Assembly: GCA_036924285.1 (NCBI GenBank)
Contig: JAYKYS010000002.1
Location: 2,728,001-2,792,000, forward strand
Direction of reading: 5' to 3'
Origin: Asterella californica
Taxonomy: Eukaryota; Streptophyta; Marchantiopsida; Marchantiales; Aytoniaceae
Length of the DNA: 64,000 nt
The notes under the pieces were generated by a model. That model did no database searches. It saw only the letters and a list, made by a program, of their open reading frames with translations, and was not told the origin of the DNA. Made by a program: the position numbers and the translations under genes. How positions within the stretch are numbered: the stretch's first letter is position 1; the number at the start of each line of letters is the position of its first letter. Shown here one piece after another: positions 11,170-20,745 of the stretch.

Positions 11170-12270
11170 TTGATTGTAGCTATGATGAAGTCCTTGTCTT
11201 TGGTCATTAGAGAGACGCTTGACAAGAAACTACCAAGTGTGGAAGTTTTGAATGATGACTGTCATACAAGGACAAGATCAATGAGATCGTATCACTATGG
11301 AGGAAAAAGCATCTGATGTAATCATTTCTGAAGTGAAATTCAAGAAGTGAAAGAAATGATCATACTAGACAATTCACTACATAATGTTGGCAGTTTCAGC
11401 ATCGATGATTTGTCACATCCAAGACTTTGATACGTCTAAGAAATCTTAGGATGCGCTCGCACGTCTATTTCAATCAAGAACAGAGACACTGAAGCTGCAA
11501 TTATTGCAGCAGTTCAACAATGTGAAAAAGAGATCGATGTACATAAACGACTATGTGAACCATGTCAAATAGCTCATAGATCAATTGTCCTCAGTCAAAG
11601 TTGAGATCGATTCCACTATCTTGATCAATGCCACATTGCAGAGACTGCCTACTTAGTACAAGCAGTTCATCACTTCCAATTTTGACATGAGAACCTCTTT
11701 CGCAGTTTGATGAACTAGTTCCTATGATGTTAGGAGAGGAGGTGCGTCTGTTGGAGAGTTTTACTTTGACAAGTCAGCAAGAATTTGTCTATTTTGCAAG
11801 TTTTGGAGGATCTTGAGGTATGGGTCGTGAAAAAGATGATGGACGTGGACGAGGTCATGGACAATAACAGCAACAACAGTTGCAGCAGCAGCAAAATTAG
11901 TAACAAGTTGGTTCTTTCAACAATAAAAGATGTTCGCGTAGTTCTTGCAACTACTGCAAGAAGCAATGTCACAATGCCAATTAATGTTACAAGCCATAGA
12001 ACAACCAGTATGACAACAGCTAGCAAGACTATGCAACAACTAAGCAAGTCTATTTGGAGCAGTTGTTGATTACACCACATTAGAGTTATGAGTCTTTCGA
12101 GCCATAGATTGATTGAGTGATCAATTTTGACACCACCAGTCACATAACACTCCATCAGGAGTGGTTCATTGCACTCGAGTCTTTAGAGACTCCTCAGTTT
12201 ATGATGACATGCGATGACATCAAACACCAGATCCAACACAAAGATAACATCCCGCTAGACATTCTTGCTT
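11170..12270 (+). pseudogene. decayed Copia gag and start of protease region
   Basis: Plus-strand frames broken by stops give a Copia gag (UBN2-type) text: FQSRTETLKLQLLQQFNNVK, then YINDYVNHVK, then LSSVKVEIDSTILINATLQR (about 11,470-11,650). After a GRGRGHGQ-rich stretch (about 11,830-11,870) a ruined zinc-knuckle region (near 11,930-11,980) follows. Copia elements encode gag and pol in the same direction, but the neighbouring pol (8.6-10.9 kb) points the other way. This is therefore either half of an inverted element or a separate element. It is non-functional. Confidence 0.65.
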
Positions 12271-14011
12271 CAAAAGGACTATTAATGTGAAAAGTAGTTT
12301 ATCTTCACACATATGTCTTAAGATAAAGTAACTATTTTTCCATAAGTTATCCAAATGATAGCATTGTAACATACAAAGAATAAAATTTTTTTGTCTCTTT
12401 TGTCTATCCGACTCACACAATCTTGAGATAATTGAGTAAATCCACTTAATAGAGCACTACATGTGTCATTTTGATCATATAGATACTCTACTCCAGCAAT
12501 GATATAGTTTGATATGTTACTGTTGGATGGAAAGAGTATATTTATTACTTCAATCACTGAAAAGACACATTACTTGTTGTTGAGATAAGTTCTACTCTAT
12601 ACATTGATCATTCTAGGAGATTGATGTCTTTCAACTGCTGTATGCATTCCCCTGAAAAGTGTTTTTGTGTTTGAGCTTTGGTACTTGTTGTCATTTAGTA
12701 CTTTAAAACTCTAGTTGTTGTAAGATGCGATTATTGTGATTTCTACTGTGGTTTGTCAACTATGATTACATTTTATGATATTCTTTCCTTCTCTTGGATA
12801 AGATTTTTTCAATCTTGCTTGCTTTGGTCTTTTTTTAAGCACAACATGTAGTGGTTTCTACGTCAACATGTTCTCTTCAGTTAACATATGATCGCTATAG
12901 CTTTTTCTTGGCTGAAATTTTCTTGCATAATATTTCATCACTAGCTCACTTTCTTGGTTTGGTTCCTTCTCAAGGTTTGTAGGAAAGAATAAGACATAAT
13001 ATCAAGAATTTTTGAACTCCATGAACAATGAATAGACATAAAATACGAGCAACTTAGATAAAGAACTAGAAGACAAAAATTTATTTCACCAATCGTCATG
13101 TCCAGTACACCACTAATACAATCATTTTCTTGGTCTCTTAACTCTTTGTACATGACTGCATGGTTAACCATAACTATAGTATTCAACAGAAATGTTTCCT
13201 TCTAATTCTTTCAATCTAGTTCAACTTGCAGTTGTTTCCATGGAAATCAATAAACTCTTGTTCTTAACTTACAACCTTTGAATCATGAAATCATTTCTTC
13301 ATGTAGTAGTGCCCAAGCAACTTAACAATCCTATATTGAACTAATGCGTAGATAAGACTAAAGTATACCAGAGAATGAAAAGGTTTACAACTGCAAACTA
13401 CAATATGCTTCATATTGTCCCGTTGATACGTAAAATATTTCTTCACCAGTATGTTGATAATGGCTTTCTAAATTATCACAAACATTATACTCACTGAAAG
13501 TTACGACTTCTGTCTGTAGTAACATGAAAGCATCTTCTGTCTGTAGTAACATGAAAGCATATGACGTTGGACATGAATAACTTTTTCTATGATTTTTCTA
13601 TCATCACATATGATGTTAACAACTAAGGGCAACTTTCTCCATTATCATTTATATCATAAGTGCTTCAAAGTAATGTTTTGTCTTCATTTTTGCTGCCAAT
13701 GCAGATTCGGAGTCTGCTACTTTCCCATCATTTCTCGATGGTATTAGCTTCTCCTCTCGTCTCACCATGACTTTCTATCATTGCTACATTCAACAACAAT
13801 CAGTCGATTATAAAATATGTATACGTGTCCAATCTAACACACGATGTTCTACTCATATCAAGAAAATTGTTTCCATTATTCATTCATCATCATCTCAAGT
13901 TAAACTACCAGAACATTCTAACCACAATATAATACATGCATGTTTAAGAGATTGACATGTTTAACGACGCAAAAGAATGAAAACGTGACATAAATATTAG
14001 GTGTTCATTAG
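12271..14011. other. AT-rich intergenic DNA
   Basis: No gene or recognisable element is seen on either strand. The only regular structure is a 27-bp tandem duplication at 13,507-13,560. The small frames (for example 12,941-13,186 minus) show no domain. Confidence 0.5.
13507..13560. repeat. perfect 27-bp tandem duplication
   Basis: The unit CTTCTGTCTGTAGTAACATG plus AAAGCAT occurs twice without a mismatch. This is a recent local duplication. Confidence 0.9.
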
Positions 14012-14351
14012 GAGGTGTCAAAGTTAGACATTTTTTACAAATTCTGGACCTGCAGGAGGGAGTTGCGACTTCAGCCAGACCTTGGCGGGTATTTCCTACA
14101 GGCACATCCGGGACATTTTCTTCACAGCTTTTCACTCTTTTCGCTAGTTCTCTTCTGAGCAGAAATCCTACTACTATGAATAATTATTCCTGATGTCAAA
14201 ACTGAATAAAAAATTAATGAAGAAATCATAGTGTCTATTCACAAGAGTGACCAAGAATGAATCACGAATCGGCACAAAGTTATCTGTGACAAAATTACAA
14301 CTTTTTCTTTGTAAGTCGTTGAAAAGTATTTAATCTTAACTTTGACACCCC
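14012..14351. mobile_element. MITE copy 2, TA-flanked, inverted relative to copy 1
   Basis: A 340-bp element beginning GGAGGTGTCAAAGTTAGAC and ending AACTTTGACACCCC, flanked by TA on both sides (14,010-14,011 and 14,352-14,353). Its left half aligns with the reverse complement of the right half of the copy at 1345-1706, and its right half with the left half. This fixes the family as mobile. It has no coding capacity. Confidence 0.7.
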
Positions 14352-15700
14352 TATAAAATCAAAAAGGTAAAACAGTTAATATTCGAGGGGAAACATGGCA
14401 TCATATGATTCCAAGGGAAGGTATTTTCGAAAAAAAATATAACGAACCCCTGTTTCTCCAGGGGTGCTATCCGTCCGTAAGAGCTCTGTCCCTCCACCAG
14501 CCAGAGCGCGTCTAGGCGCTCGCTCGCCATCGCCATGCCACGGACCACTAATCCCAGTGTAGGCCAGCTGTCGGATAGATCTTTTTCTGGCCTTCGGGTA
14601 AATGACAACAGTAATACTATCCAGATTTCTTCACTCGGGTGTCAGTTTTTGTTAACAAAACACTGAATATCTGTTTTTCCTTTTCTACCGGCAAGAAGGC
14701 GGCATAATTTCTTCCCAACCGGCAATCTCAACGCTTTTTTTTTCTGTTTTTCTTTTATCTCAACGCTTTACCGATTGAAATTACAAAGGATGCCGGCCCC
14801 GTTCGATAGATATGCTTACACCAACGCGGGACAAGGTTCCTTATTCTACTGTATCCTGTAGAATATACAGAATAATACAGCCGGTATTTTGGGAACGGAT
14901 TATGATTGTTCGGACTCTGGAGTCTCCGCTGGGGTACCCTAGCGTCCATTTAATTAAAGATAGGGACCCGGTCGAGTTGGTCTCCCAAAACATTTACACA
15001 TCTGTTAGGTCTCGCACACATCCCACTGCAATGGCGATCCTGGCGTTGTGTGAGGCTTCTTCGTTTAGCCGTTTTACTTATTCCACTTCAAGGCCTCCGT
15101 TTCTCTCAGTTTGTGGCAGTGACTGAAGCCTTGAAACGAATTACGTAAAACGTCTCGACATCTTTGGAATATCGTACTGGAACGAACTATTGTGGAGAGC
15201 TTTTAGACAGCAAAAGCAGTACTTAGCATCCAAAAGTGAGAAGCAAAGGAAGGAGAGAAGACAACCTAAGCGGATGATGTTACACGTAGGGGGATCATTC
15301 AACATGCGATTTGTTTGAGTGTCGAGAGCGTTACGTGCCGCCGATGTGGGTGGATGGTTTACTGGTTTGGTATGAGAGATCCACAGCAACGGAAGATGCA
15401 GCCCAAAATCCAGTAGGTCATGAAAACACTAGAAACTTGTTTCGAAGATGATGTGAGCTTGAGTTAGAGACTTAGGAGAGAACGGCAGAGCAGAGGAACG
15501 GCCTGGGATTTGGGAAGCTTTGCAGGTATGGCGGGAGTGCTCGGACCGGCTCTGGAGTCCCTTCTGCGTCTGCCCGGAAGACCGGTACTTTTCGTCCACC
15601 ATCCCCCTCCCGAAGTACATTATTTGTCTTTCTGTTATGATTGTTAACATTCTCCTTGAACTCTAGATGGAACTGAAGAGACCGAATGCGGGAGTGATGG
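14352..15700. other. intergenic region upstream of the aldo/keto reductase
   Basis: GC content rises compared with the DNA to the left. No gene is recognised. The last few hundred bases presumably carry the promoter and 5' leader of the reductase at 15,701. A pyrimidine-rich stretch ending CTTGAACTCTAG (15,655-15,666) looks like a splice acceptor, so an upstream exon is possible. An open stretch starting at the ATG near 15,528 could hold a transit-peptide exon, but I could not join it confidently. Confidence 0.45.
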
Positions 15701-17621
15701 ATGCAGCAGGATGTGAAGCTTGGGCCCTTAAAAGTGGCTCCTATGGGATTCGGCACCTGGGCCTGGGGCAATCAGCTGCTTTGGAATTATGAGCCCTCCA
15801 TGGATGCGGAACTACAGCAAGTTTTCAACTTAGCAGTGAAAAGTGGAGTGAACTTGTTCGACACTGCTGACTCTTATGGAACTGGTCGTCTCAACGGGCG
15901 CAGTGAGCTCCTTCTGGGCGACTTCATCCGCGACTTCAGAGGTCTGTCTGTTCTCGTGCAAATGTTTCGAGAGGTTATCGTTGGCACCTCGTGGCACTCC
16001 CCTGTTCCCAAGGTCCCGACGTCTTTTATCTCGCGTTATTTTGGGACCTGGTTGGCCTTGGCTGAACCTTCAGGAGATATCTCGTCCACGAGCCTCGGTG
16101 CGGTAGGCCAGTTAGATCTGTCAAGGTCGAGGGTTTGTTGCATACAAATCACTGCGAGAAGTTTCTCTCCTCTTTCTAGTTTTCGTTCTTCCTCAGCGAC
16201 AGCTTGTTGCACAGGTTTAAGAAGAACATGCTTATATCCCATTGTTCTCGTTCGTTTGTGCAGGGTCAGACAGCAAGAAAAATCGCATAGCAATTGCAAC
16301 CAAATTCGCTGCATATCCGTGGCGACTAACACCTGGGCAGATTGTGAGAGCCTGCAAGTAAGGCTTCAAACCCCCACCAGTTTTGTGGCATGCTGCCAAT
16401 CTGCCGAGCGAACTAGTTGTGCAAATCGTTGCATGCATCAGTGTACCAGATTAGTAGTTTGTGTATGAACCCACGGCATTCTTGATAAGGAGTTTTATCT
16501 CTTCTTGTCAAGGGGTTCATTAGGGAGGTTGCAACTTGATCAGCTTGGAGTTGGGCAGCTGCATTGGTCTGCTGCAAATTATGCTCCATTCCAGGAGAGG
16601 GCTCTGTGGGATGGCCTAGTAGCGGTGTATGAGGAGGTGAGATTTAGTTTCTTGTGTCAAGGGGGTTCTGCCCCTATCTTGCTGGGAACTGCTGCTTCAT
16701 GCACCTGTGAGAACCATGCACAGAGTTGCCTATGCAGGAAGCAGGAAAGTACCGTGCTGATGTTTGATGTTGGCAGGGGCTAGTGAAAGCTGTTGGAGTG
16801 AGCAACTATGGACCCAAGCAGCTCATGCGAGTTCACAGCTATTTGGAGAAAAAAGGCGTTCCTCTGAGTGCTGTCCAGGTAAGTAGACTACTGCTTATTT
16901 CCCAGACATCCTGCCTCACACCTGCCTGCGGATCATCAATCTGTTTCCAGGTTCTGTTTCGTGCTTCAGACCTGTGTCTGTTCTGTGTTGCTTTTGCAGA
17001 TTCAGTTTTCGCTCATCAGCTATGGACCAGATCAAAAACAAGTGAAAGCGATTTGTGATGAGTTGGGGATTACGCTCATAGCTTACAGTCCTCTGGGACT
17101 AGGAATGCTCACGGGAAAGTATTCTCCGTCCGATGTACCCTCAGGCCCGAGGTGATTGCACTGCCCTCTTGGTTATGGTACTCTTTCGCGGACATAAATG
17201 CGTGTCTGTTGATCTCACTGTAGTATTGACTGTTCGCAGGGGGGCGCTTTTCAAGCAAATATTACCAGGCCTAAAAAGCTTACAGTCGGTGATGCAGTCT
17301 ATCGCAAAGAAGAAGAATAAATCGGTTTCACAGGTTCGAACAATAGCCGACTTAACGCTGCTCACAGAAGAAAATCTGTCATATTTTCTTTATTTTCTTT
17401 TATCTGATAAACTGAAACTGTGATGATGCGCGCAGGTGGCTATTAACTGGTGTATATGTAAAGGTGCTGTTCCCATCCCCGGAGTCAAAAGCCTCAGCCA
17501 AGCCAAGGATAATTTAGGGGCTCTCAATTGGCGTTTGAGTGCACAAGAAGTAGCTGCGTTAGAGGAGGCAGCTGCAGCAGCACCGAAAGGCATGATTCAG
17601 AATATTTTTCAGACAAAATGA
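15701..17621 (+). CDS. pyridoxal reductase-type aldo/keto reductase (plastid PLR-like)
   Basis: NADPH-dependent aldo/keto reductase of the family that includes plant plastid pyridoxal reductase (pyridoxal to pyridoxine, vitamin B6 salvage). The exon model is 15701-15941, 16264-16357, 16513-16636, 16777-16878, 17000-17151, 17240-17333 and 17436-17621. All junctions are GT-AG, the phases agree, and it gives 330 aa. The catalytic tetrad is visible: Asp54 and Tyr59 in [13 protein letters not shown], Lys94 in [12 protein letters not shown], His129 in [10 protein letters not shown]. The cofactor end reads [10 protein letters not shown] and the C-terminus FQTK. The family resemblance is strong along the whole length. 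The chosen ATG gives no transit peptide, and an in-frame stop lies 9 bp upstream. An upstream exon encoding a transit peptide is therefore likely to have been missed, or the isoform is cytosolic. Confidence 0.9.
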
Positions 17622-18422
17622 CGAACTGTACCATATTGGAAAGAGAACTTCTGAGTGCACACAAACTCTACACTTCGTACGGCTCCCATTACCTCGTGTT
17701 CTTGTAAACCATTCCAAAGCACACCAAAATATGTGAATGCAGTTTGTGGCCAGTACACGGAGACAGACAGCTGAGAAATCTTTTGATCCGGAGCGGAACA
17801 TACATATGAACGACGATCACTTTAATCTCCCTAGCATGTATAGCAACGCTTGTGGAAACCGTAAGGACTCGGGAATGGATCTAAGACCTAGGGTCTGTTT
17901 CTTTTCGCGGCTAGATGAAAAAGTAAAGCCACCTCCCAGAATTCATTACACATATACTGCCCAAGCCCCTTAAGGAAGCTTCGGAAGACCTTAACCATAA
18001 AGTTGCGCATGATTTCGCATGCTCCTGACCTTCACAATTATCACCTCAGCAACCCGCCGCTTGTTTATGGGCGACCAATGAGAAGATAACGGGTAGAATG
18101 GTGAAAGTAGAGAGAAGCTGAATCAGCCGAACTCTCACAATAAATTCCTCGTTATCTCAAAACAACGCTTCTACTTTCCAGACTGCTTAGCATTCGAATG
18201 TGAGGCCTAGTTTCTCGATAATATAACCGCCTGGTTAATACGGTTTTCTGAGGACATATACACAAACTGATTTTACTTTCATTTGATTTTGACAAGGGAT
18301 CCTCAGAGATCCCGTGCCGTATGCGCATGAAGTTACTACAACGAGGCAATCTCCACCACAGCAGACCGACTTAACTTTGGCAAGGAACCAGAGAAAGGAA
18401 ACAATCCGTCACTTCTGACGAC
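17622..18422. other. convergent intergenic spacer
   Basis: Space between the 3' ends of the aldo/keto reductase (+) and the actin-related protein gene (-). It should hold both 3' UTRs. No further gene or repeat is seen. Confidence 0.5.
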
Positions 18423-20504
18423 TTATTCGGGATTGGTATTGTACCAAAAAGCCTGGGATTGCAGGGCAAAAGAGTCTCTGTACTTCCTACCCAGGCCTAT
18501 GCGTGCTCCACCTGCTACCCAGTCGTCGGCTTGTGCCCAATACTCCCTTTGAAAATCTAATATTCCAAGCACCGCACCACCCTTCCAGCAGGTCACTGGT
18601 GCGTCTGTGCGATTCTGAAGAACTGCAACGGTGTCCACAGCTTCATGAGCCGGAATGCCGTGCAAAACCCTTTCCTCAACCGCATCGACCAATCCCCTAG
18701 TGAGAGCGACTCCTCCCACCAGCTGGACGCTGGCAAACAATTTCTTCTGAATATCTGGGCGTCCAGTAGAGAGAATGCTGATGACAATGGCCTGAGCAAG
18801 GCCCAGGGAAGGTTCGTCCGTCTTAGGCTTGGCGCTACCATCCACCACATCCTCCGTGGGTACTTCAGGCTTCGGAGCCACAGGAAGCGCTCCCGTCCCA
18901 TTCCCTCCGAAAGCGGGTCCTATCTCAACAGTTTCAGGTCTCCTGATTTGTTCCACATGGAAGGAATCGTCAAGCACATCTTCATGATCTACATAAAACC
19001 AAGGCCGCAAGCTCGGGTACTCCTCTGGCGCAAGAAGAGACGGGTAGAAGAGGCCCATGACGGGCACACACAAGGCTTTCAAATAAGCCTTGAAAACCCT
19101 GGTCGGTTGTTCTGCTTCACGGCAGTAAATGTCAACAACCGCTTGCTGCTCTCCTTCCAAAATCAAGCACCTTTCTTCTTTGATGCGTTCCAACATTTGC
19201 AGATCCAAGGAATCAGCCAAAGGGTCAGTTTCAATACGAGGCCATGTCTGCCACCGACGTTGGACCCAGAGGAAACAACGGGATATGTCCTCACCACCGA
19301 AAGGCAGAACAATCCGAGTTGATGGAAGTGCAACACCATCCTCGATGCACACGACGGACGTTATTTGGGCACCCATGTTCACCACACAGGCAGACGATAT
19401 TCCGTTACCAAAGGTTGCACTGACGCATTCCTGATGCACCACAGCAGCGCGAAATTTCAGGTCCTTCAAGACAATAGTCAGCAACTCCTTCATCTCACGA
19501 TTGTCAAACGTGTCTGGAACAACCAGCACAACTGAGAACTGTTTTCGGGTTCCCAGACTCAAGGAGACCTTCTCTGTCAAAACCCAGTTCCATATGGTGA
19601 TAATATCATCGATAACCTGCTGAAAGGAATAATGCGGGCAAACGTTAAAACGTCCTCGGCAGATGGGCCTCCTCAGAATGTAAGGATCGGTTGCAGGAAT
19701 TTTCAAAGCTTCCTCGCCGCAGATATATCTTCTGTGCTTCAACCTTTTCTTCCTTTGCTTGCCATTTTCGTCTGTGCCAGAATTGACGGCTGGCTCATCT
19801 GCAGTCAGTCTAACCTCCACGTGAATTTCTGAGTCGGATCCTTCCTGCTTTTCTTTCCCAGACCCACTTGCACGACCGTCCCCGTCAGTTTCTTTCTCGG
19901 ACTCCGCGGGAGAGTCTTCGTTTTGCTCCATGATGTCATGAATTTCTTGTTCAGCTCGCACAAACTTTTCTTCCTCCGATGTATGACCAGTTTCACCACC
20001 GCCTTTCTCTGCTGTGGCTGAAGAAGGATTCTTCGGTTCATCTCTGGTTGCAGCAAAGGGTTTCTTGGTGGAGCCTGGTCCATCTGCTACGTCATCGGAA
20101 TCTTCTACCATGACTTGCGTCCAGTGAAAAGACTTGTCCTCGTCTATCTCGAGAGTTCTCCACCTCTGTGCTTCGACATCCTTCGATAGTCCTTCCTGGT
20201 CAGGGTTTAAGGGTTTCATCTTCAGTTGCAACTCGATCATTTGACATATCTCCTCACGCTCAGGTCTTCTGACCGGCGTAGGTGTAGAGAGTTGCTCTCC
20301 GACTGCCCCTTTCGTCCTCTCAGCTTCACCATCGACGCTTTTCTTCGTGCTCAGAAGGTGATGTGCAATGCAGTGAGGTACAACTACAGGGGCATTTTGA
20401 GTTGCCAGGCCGATTCGCAAATTCGCAGAGCCGAAATTTATCACAACAACATCCGAGCCTCTTTCAGAAATAAGCTGCGATGGTACCACAGACTTGATAT
20501 CCAT
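18423..20504 (-). CDS. actin-related protein, ARP8/ARP9-like (INO80-type)
   Basis: A nuclear actin-fold protein of the ARP8 class (called ARP9 in Arabidopsis), a predicted subunit of INO80-type chromatin remodelling complexes. The frame is one uninterrupted exon of 693 aa. I start at the ATG beginning MDIKSVVPSQL, which matches the family N-terminus; the frame is open a further 17 codons upstream but without ATG. Visible parts are the first nucleotide loop (VVVINFGSANLRIGLA), an acidic Glu/Lys-rich insertion at about residues 130-255, the core (YICGEEALKIPATDP, SVVLVVPDTFDNREMKELL, SACVVNMGAQITSVVCIEDG), the GG motif VQLVGGVALTRGL, and WKGGAVLGILDFQREYW near the end. Actin's ATP-site residues are only partly conserved, as is usual in ARP8. 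The insertion makes it somewhat longer than the roughly 600 aa I recall for Arabidopsis. The absence of introns is unusual for this window. Confidence 0.85.
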   Translation of the reverse strand: MDIKSVVPSQLISERGSDVVVINFGSANLRIGLATQNAPVVVPHCIAHHLLSTKKSVDGEAERTKGAVGEQLSTPTPVRRPEREEICQMIELQLKMKPLNPDQEGLSKDVEAQRWRTLEIDEDKSFHWTQVMVEDSDDVADGPGSTKKPFAATRDEPKNPSSATAEKGGGETGHTSEEEKFVRAEQEIHDIMEQNEDSPAESEKETDGDGRASGSGKEKQEGSDSEIHVEVRLTADEPAVNSGTDENGKQRKKRLKHRRYICGEEALKIPATDPYILRRPICRGRFNVCPHYSFQQVIDDIITIWNWVLTEKVSLSLGTRKQFSVVLVVPDTFDNREMKELLTIVLKDLKFRAAVVHQECVSATFGNGISSACVVNMGAQITSVVCIEDGVALPSTRIVLPFGGEDISRCFLWVQRRWQTWPRIETDPLADSLDLQMLERIKEERCLILEGEQQAVVDIYCREAEQPTRVFKAYLKALCVPVMGLFYPSLLAPEEYPSLRPWFYVDHEDVLDDSFHVEQIRRPETVEIGPAFGGNGTGALPVAPKPEVPTEDVVDGSAKPKTDEPSLGLAQAIVISILSTGRPDIQKKLFASVQLVGGVALTRGLVDAVEERVLHGIPAHEAVDTVAVLQNRTDAPVTCWKGGAVLGILDFQREYWAQADDWVAGGARIGLGRKYRDSFALQSQAFWYNTNPE

Positions 20505-20639
20505 ATCCTCCCCTGCTCCTTTCCGCAACTCAAGCGAAGGTGAGATCCATGCCAAGACGCATGTTTATTCAGAACTCATATCTTCTCACCTGGTATAGTC
20601 TCTTGAATACTATCATCCTCCTTTCTTCTGCCCCTTATG

Positions 20640-20745
20640 CGCCTCATGAGCCTAATCACGTGTTGTCTAGACCTAATTCCACAGCTCCGGCTCGCAACAC
20701 ACACACACACACACACAAAAGCACTCTCTCTCTCTCTCTTGCGAT
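20640..20745 (-). promoter_or_regulatory. G-box and CA/CT microsatellites upstream of the ARP gene
   Basis: A palindromic G-box CACGTG (20,657-20,662) is followed by (AC)n at 20,696-20,717 and (CT)n at about 20,723-20,740. They lie 150-240 bp before the ARP start codon, where plant core promoters or leaders often carry CT/GA tracts. The promoter role is inferred from position. Confidence 0.35.

Noticed and set aside
18645..19322. A long plus-strand frame across the ARP gene
   Set aside because: It is antisense to a well-supported coding exon and is the usual shadow frame, without family resemblance.
20505..20555. Upstream extension of the ARP frame to 20,555
   Set aside because: The frame is open but the first codon there is TTG; the ATG at 20,504 matches the conserved N-terminus.
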